Assembly (NCBI GenBank): GCA_023623095.1
Contig: JAMNXX010000258.1
Coordinates: 1-7,670 of the forward strand
DNA from: Bacillota bacterium
Lineage (GTDB): Bacteria; Bacillota; Clostridia; Peptostreptococcales; Thermotaleaceae
Direction: 5' to 3'
Length of the DNA: 7,670 bases
Shown: in pieces, positions 5,166 through 7,670 of the stretch
Layout: every line of letters begins with the position of its first letter
Numbering within the stretch: the stretch's first letter is position 1
Position numbers and translations under genes: made by a program
Notes under the pieces: generated by a model
Database searches by the model: none
Seen by the model: only the letters and a program-made list of their open reading frames with translations
What the model was told of the DNA's origin: nothing

Positions 5166-6374
5166 ATGTCAAAATTTCATACGATTGAAGAAGCGATCGA
5201 GGACATTCGGGCAGGAAAAATGATCATCGTCGTCGATGATGAGGATAGGGAAAATGAAGGCGATTTGCTGATGGCAGCAGAAAAAGTGACTCCGGAAGCC
5301 ATCAACTTTATGGCAAAATACGCGAGGGGACTGATCTGCATGCCCATCGTCGCTCAAAGGCTCAAAAAACTGGATATTCCGCAAATGGTTGCTCACAATA
5401 CAGACACCCATCAGACTGCCTTTACCGTATCCATCGATGCAGTGGATACAACGACGGGCATTTCCGCATTTGAACGGGCCCATACCATCAAAAAAGTGCT
5501 AGACCCAAAGGCAACTCCTGATGATTTCCGAAGACCCGGGCATATCTTTCCCCTGCAAGCAAGAGAAGGCGGCGTTTTAAAGAGAGCCGGCCATACAGAA
5601 GCAGCAGTGGATTTTGCAAAACTTGCAGGATGCATTCCGGCAGGGGTCATCTGCGAGATCATGAATGAAGACGGAACGATGGCAAGAATTCCCCAGCTTT
5701 TGGAGTTTGCAAAAAAACATGGGCTCAAGATCGTTACCGTTGCTGATCTGATCGCATATCGGAGAAGAACAGAAGTCTTTGTAGAAAAGGTGGCTCAAGC
5801 GGAACTGCCTACAAAATACGGACATTTTCAAATCATCGGCTATCAGAATAAATTAAACGGAGAACACCATGTGGCATTGGTAAAAGGAAATATCAAAGAC
5901 GACCGTCCCGTATTGGTACGGGTGCATTCAGAATGCCTTACAGGAGATGCATTCGGTTCTTCCCGCTGCGACTGCGGCGATCAATTTGCTGCTGCCATGA
6001 GAAAGATCGAAGAAGAAGGGCGCGGAATCCTTTTGTATATGCGCCAAGAAGGACGGGGAATCGGACTGATCAACAAGATCAAAGCCTACTCCCTCCAGGA
6101 TCAAGGGCTGGATACGGTAGAAGCCAATCTTGCATTGGGATTTCCTGAAGATATGCGGGATTACGGCATCGGCGCTCAAATCCTGGCAGATCTGGGAATC
6201 CGAAAAATCCGCCTGATGACAAACAATCCAAAAAAATTGTCCGGTCTATCGGGATACGGACTTGAAATCGTAGAAAGGGTTCCCATCGAAACGGCATGCA
6301 GTGAAGAAAATATCCGCTATCTGAAAACAAAGAAAGAAAAGATGGGACATATATTGAAATTTAAGGAGGAATAA
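5166..6374 (+). CDS. ribBA: Bifunctional 3,4-dihydroxy-2-butanone 4-phosphate synthase / GTP cyclohydrolase II (RibBA)
   Basis: A 402-residue fused enzyme that feeds both branches of riboflavin synthesis. The N-terminal RibB domain (about 1-200) forms 3,4-dihydroxy-2-butanone 4-phosphate from ribulose 5-phosphate; it shows [12 protein letters not shown] (24-35), GLICMP (55-60, C58), GHIFPL (125-130) and the [13 protein letters not shown] segment (134-146) with H143. The C-terminal RibA domain (about 205-395) opens GTP; it shows [10 protein letters not shown] with zinc ligand C257, SSRCDCGDQ with C268 and C270, [17 protein letters not shown] (292-308) and TNNPKK (352-357). Both active sites look intact, so this is not one of the fusions with a dead half. 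An in-frame GTG exists at 5157, but it lies inside the GAGGTGA ribosome binding site (5154-5160); ATG at 5166 is correctly spaced and chosen. Confidence 0.97.
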   Translation: MSKFHTIEEAIEDIRAGKMIIVVDDEDRENEGDLLMAAEKVTPEAINFMAKYARGLICMPIVAQRLKKLDIPQMVAHNTDTHQTAFTVSIDAVDTTTGISAFERAHTIKKVLDPKATPDDFRRPGHIFPLQAREGGVLKRAGHTEAAVDFAKLAGCIPAGVICEIMNEDGTMARIPQLLEFAKKHGLKIVTVADLIAYRRRTEVFVEKVAQAELPTKYGHFQIIGYQNKLNGEHHVALVKGNIKDDRPVLVRVHSECLTGDAFGSSRCDCGDQFAAAMRKIEEEGRGILLYMRQEGRGIGLINKIKAYSLQDQGLDTVEANLALGFPEDMRDYGIGAQILADLGIRKIRLMTNNPKKLSGLSGYGLEIVERVPIETACSEENIRYLKTKKEKMGHILKFKEE

Positions 6375-6380
6375 GGAAGG

Positions 6381-6842
6381 ATGAAGATTTACGAAGGAAA
6401 TTTAATCGGTCAAAATCTAAAATTTGCTATCGTCATAGGAAGGTTTAACGAGTTTATCGGAAGCAAATTGCTTTCCGGTGCATTGGACGGGCTCAAACGC
6501 CATGGCGTCTCTGAAAACGATCTGGAAATCATCTGGGTTCCAGGGGCTTTCGAAATCCCACTCGCTGCTAAGAAACTGGCCGCCTCCGGCAGGTACGATG
6601 CCGTCATCTGCCTCGGCGCCGTCATCCGAGGGGCTACTCCCCATTTTGATTATGTGTCTAATGAGGTATCGAAGGGAATCGCTGCGGCAGCCCTGGAGAC
6701 AGGGGTTCCGATCATATTCGGCGTGCTGACCACAGATACCATCGAGCAGGCAATCGAACGTGCCGGCACCAAATCCGGAAACAAAGGCTACGAGGCAGCA
6801 ACAACTGCCATCGAGATGGCCAATCTATTCAAACAGCTGTAA
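6381..6842 (+). CDS. ribH: 6,7-dimethyl-8-ribityllumazine synthase (lumazine synthase, RibH)
   Basis: A 153-residue enzyme that condenses 5-amino-6-ribitylaminouracil with 3,4-dihydroxy-2-butanone 4-phosphate; the family forms pentamers or 60-subunit capsids. Visible marks are GRFNEFI (20-26) with F22 near the ring-binding site, WVPGAFEIP (52-60), [14 protein letters not shown] (79-92) with catalytic H88, [12 protein letters not shown] (113-124), R127 and the GNKGYEAA block (133-140). Length is normal for the family. It begins 6 nt after the ribBA stop; AGGAGG at 6364-6369 gives 11-nt spacing and a second purine run GGAAGG touches the ATG. Last gene of the operon, with a strong terminator 44 nt after its stop. 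Capsid state cannot be told from this sequence alone. Confidence 0.97.
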   Translation: MKIYEGNLIGQNLKFAIVIGRFNEFIGSKLLSGALDGLKRHGVSENDLEIIWVPGAFEIPLAAKKLAASGRYDAVICLGAVIRGATPHFDYVSNEVSKGIAAAALETGVPIIFGVLTTDTIEQAIERAGTKSGNKGYEAATTAIEMANLFKQL

Positions 6843-6886
6843 ATCAAACCAGGATGGATAACTTTTTTATTCGCCTTTTAAATCGA

Positions 6887-6922
6887 ATGGGAAGAAGATC
6901 TTCTTCCCATATTTTATTTTTT
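6887..6922 (+). terminator. Riboflavin operon terminator built on a perfect 24-bp palindrome
   Basis: Positions 6887-6910 are their own reverse complement (12 + 12 bases, arm ATGGGAAGAAGA, centre AGATCT). As RNA it folds to a 10-bp stem with a GAUC loop and is followed by ATTTTA and six T (6917-6922). It stands 44 nt after ribH and should end the operon. The minus-strand side lacks a good U-tract, so it appears one-directional and would not clearly protect against transcription from the DUF364 gene on the right. Confidence 0.92.
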
Positions 6923-7231
6923 CTATAAGATCTGCTTTTTTCTTCCTCTGTCGATAAATCTTGCACAATAGGCACAAACTCCTTTAAAATTGATAAAGAT
7001 AAAAGTCTTATACAGCAGCAAAATTAGACAATACAGTTAATGCCGCCAGTTTATTATCCACACAAGCAAAACAGGAAGGGAACAGCTCAATCATAATTCA
7101 AAATATCAACATTAATGTAAAAGCAATGCTTAAAAAATCATACTTCCGTTTTTAAAAAAAGAATTTTGGCTTTCCCACTCTGTACAATGCTTCTTGCAAA
7201 ACCCTTTCGGCTTTCAGAATTATCTGCCCAA
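6923..7231. other. AT-rich stretch without a recognised gene
   Basis: About 309 nt between the rib terminator and the convergent gene. On the plus strand, a promoter-like pair TTGCAC (6961-6966) and TAAAAT (6985-6990) with 18-nt spacing precedes a 50-codon open stretch (7003-7152, stop TAA 7153-7155). That stretch reads like protein (LDNTVNAASLLSTQAKQE, then NSSIIIQNININVKAM) but has no usable start or ribosome binding site; a stop lies directly before it at 7000-7002. It may be the eroded end of a gene or chance. I see no clear terminator for the minus-strand gene here. Confidence 0.4.
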
Positions 7232-7670
7232 TTATATCCGTACAAGGACGTGATCAAGGCCAGGTCTCATCGCCATGGTACCTCCTCCTTGGCTTACTAC
7301 CTGCAAAATAAAATCAAGATTTTTGACTACACTTCCTGCAAGAAGGGTGACATTATATTTTTTAAAAACTTCCGGACAAAGAGGGGTGGATGGTCCGACG
7401 ATGCAAAGCTCCCTTGCGTTTTTGCAATAGGAAATGACTTCGTCAATGGTATGATTGATGATGCTGGTTGCGCTTATCACAATCACATCGCAGTTAGGAA
7501 GAAATTGCGGGATCTGATCCGCAGGATAGAATTCGCTTCCTGCAGGCACATTTTGCTCAAAAACATAGATATTCTTTGTCATGGATTTTGCTTTGGACAG
7601 AATGGGTCCAAACCCTCCAACCATACCAAATGTATCCGATTCACGAAGGGAAAACGCATCGAGTATATTT
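7232..7670 (-). CDS. DUF364-type Rossmann-like protein, 3' part (gene continues beyond the window)
   Basis: The frame stays open from the stop TAA (7232-7234) to the window edge, giving the C-terminal 145 or so residues of a longer protein; the methionine at 7624 is internal, since family-like sequence (NILDAFSLRESDTFGMVGGFGP) continues upstream of it. The pattern fits the C-terminal domain of DUF364, annotated as a putative heavy-metal chelation domain: GMVGGFGPI, a strand ending IYVFEQN, PADQIPQFLPNCDVIVISATSIINHTIDEV, the glycine/proline turn CIVGPSTPLCPEVF, LLAGSVV, and QVVSQGGGTMAMRPG near the end. The fold resembles a nucleotide-binding Rossmann domain, but no substrate is established to my knowledge. 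It converges on the rib operon and is not part of it. Recognition is from memory of the family pattern; the metal link in the name is not evidence of a tie to znu. Confidence 0.8.
   Translation of the reverse strand, partial: NILDAFSLRESDTFGMVGGFGPILSKAKSMTKNIYVFEQNVPAGSEFYPADQIPQFLPNCDVIVISATSIINHTIDEVISYCKNARELCIVGPSTPLCPEVFKKYNVTLLAGSVVKNLDFILQVVSQGGGTMAMRPGLDHVLVRI

Noticed and set aside
1..7670. CRISPR array, tRNA or rRNA gene, insertion sequence or phage attachment site
   Set aside because: No regularly spaced repeats, no cloverleaf or rRNA motifs, no transposase or integrase and no terminal repeats were seen.

Overview
The window is an ordinary-looking piece of a moderately AT-rich bacterial chromosome, most likely from a low-GC Gram-positive anaerobe (Bacillota, Clostridia-like). 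Evidence for this: strong AGGAGG-type ribosome binding sites, sigma-A promoters with an extended -10, intrinsic terminators with long U-tracts, a lipoprotein-type solute-binding protein, and an FMN riboswitch in front of a ribD-ribE-ribBA-ribH operon, the gene order typical of Bacillota. The genus cannot be told from this stretch.

Layout. Positions 26-66 hold a near bidirectional intrinsic terminator. Positions 69-2642 (minus strand) hold a compact high-affinity zinc (or related metal) ABC importer operon, transcribed znuA (binding lipoprotein, 1704-2642), znuC (ATPase, 889-1701), znuB (permease, 69-896), read from an extended -10 promoter at 2683-2711. A divergent intergenic region (about 2712-2982) contains several small inverted repeats but no gene. 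Positions 2983-6922 (plus strand) hold the riboflavin operon: promoter 2983-3011, FMN aptamer 3041-3151, riboswitch terminator 3201-3239, ribD 3378-4481, ribE 4484-5134, ribBA 5166-6374, ribH 6381-6842, and an operon terminator built on a perfect 24-bp palindrome at 6887-6910. Positions 6923-7231 are AT-rich and carry no convincing gene. The 3' part of a DUF364-type (Rossmann-like) protein gene on the minus strand fills 7232-7670 and runs off the window edge.

How the genes work together. RibBA makes both precursors: 3,4-dihydroxy-2-butanone 4-phosphate from ribulose 5-phosphate, and the pyrimidine from GTP. RibD deaminates and reduces the pyrimidine, RibH joins the two branches into 6,7-dimethyl-8-ribityllumazine, and RibE dismutates that to riboflavin. 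The phosphatase step is not encoded here, nor is the flavokinase/FAD synthetase. FMN, the downstream cofactor, feeds back through the riboswitch. ZnuA, ZnuC and ZnuB form one transporter.

I found no convincing undescribed system. The points most worth a second look are the TTG start of ribE hidden behind an apparent ATGA overlap; a visible mutually exclusive pairing in the riboswitch; the Gly at the position where I expect the fourth metal ligand of ZnuA; and a perfect TGACC-N4-GGTCA palindrome abutting the znu -35 element.
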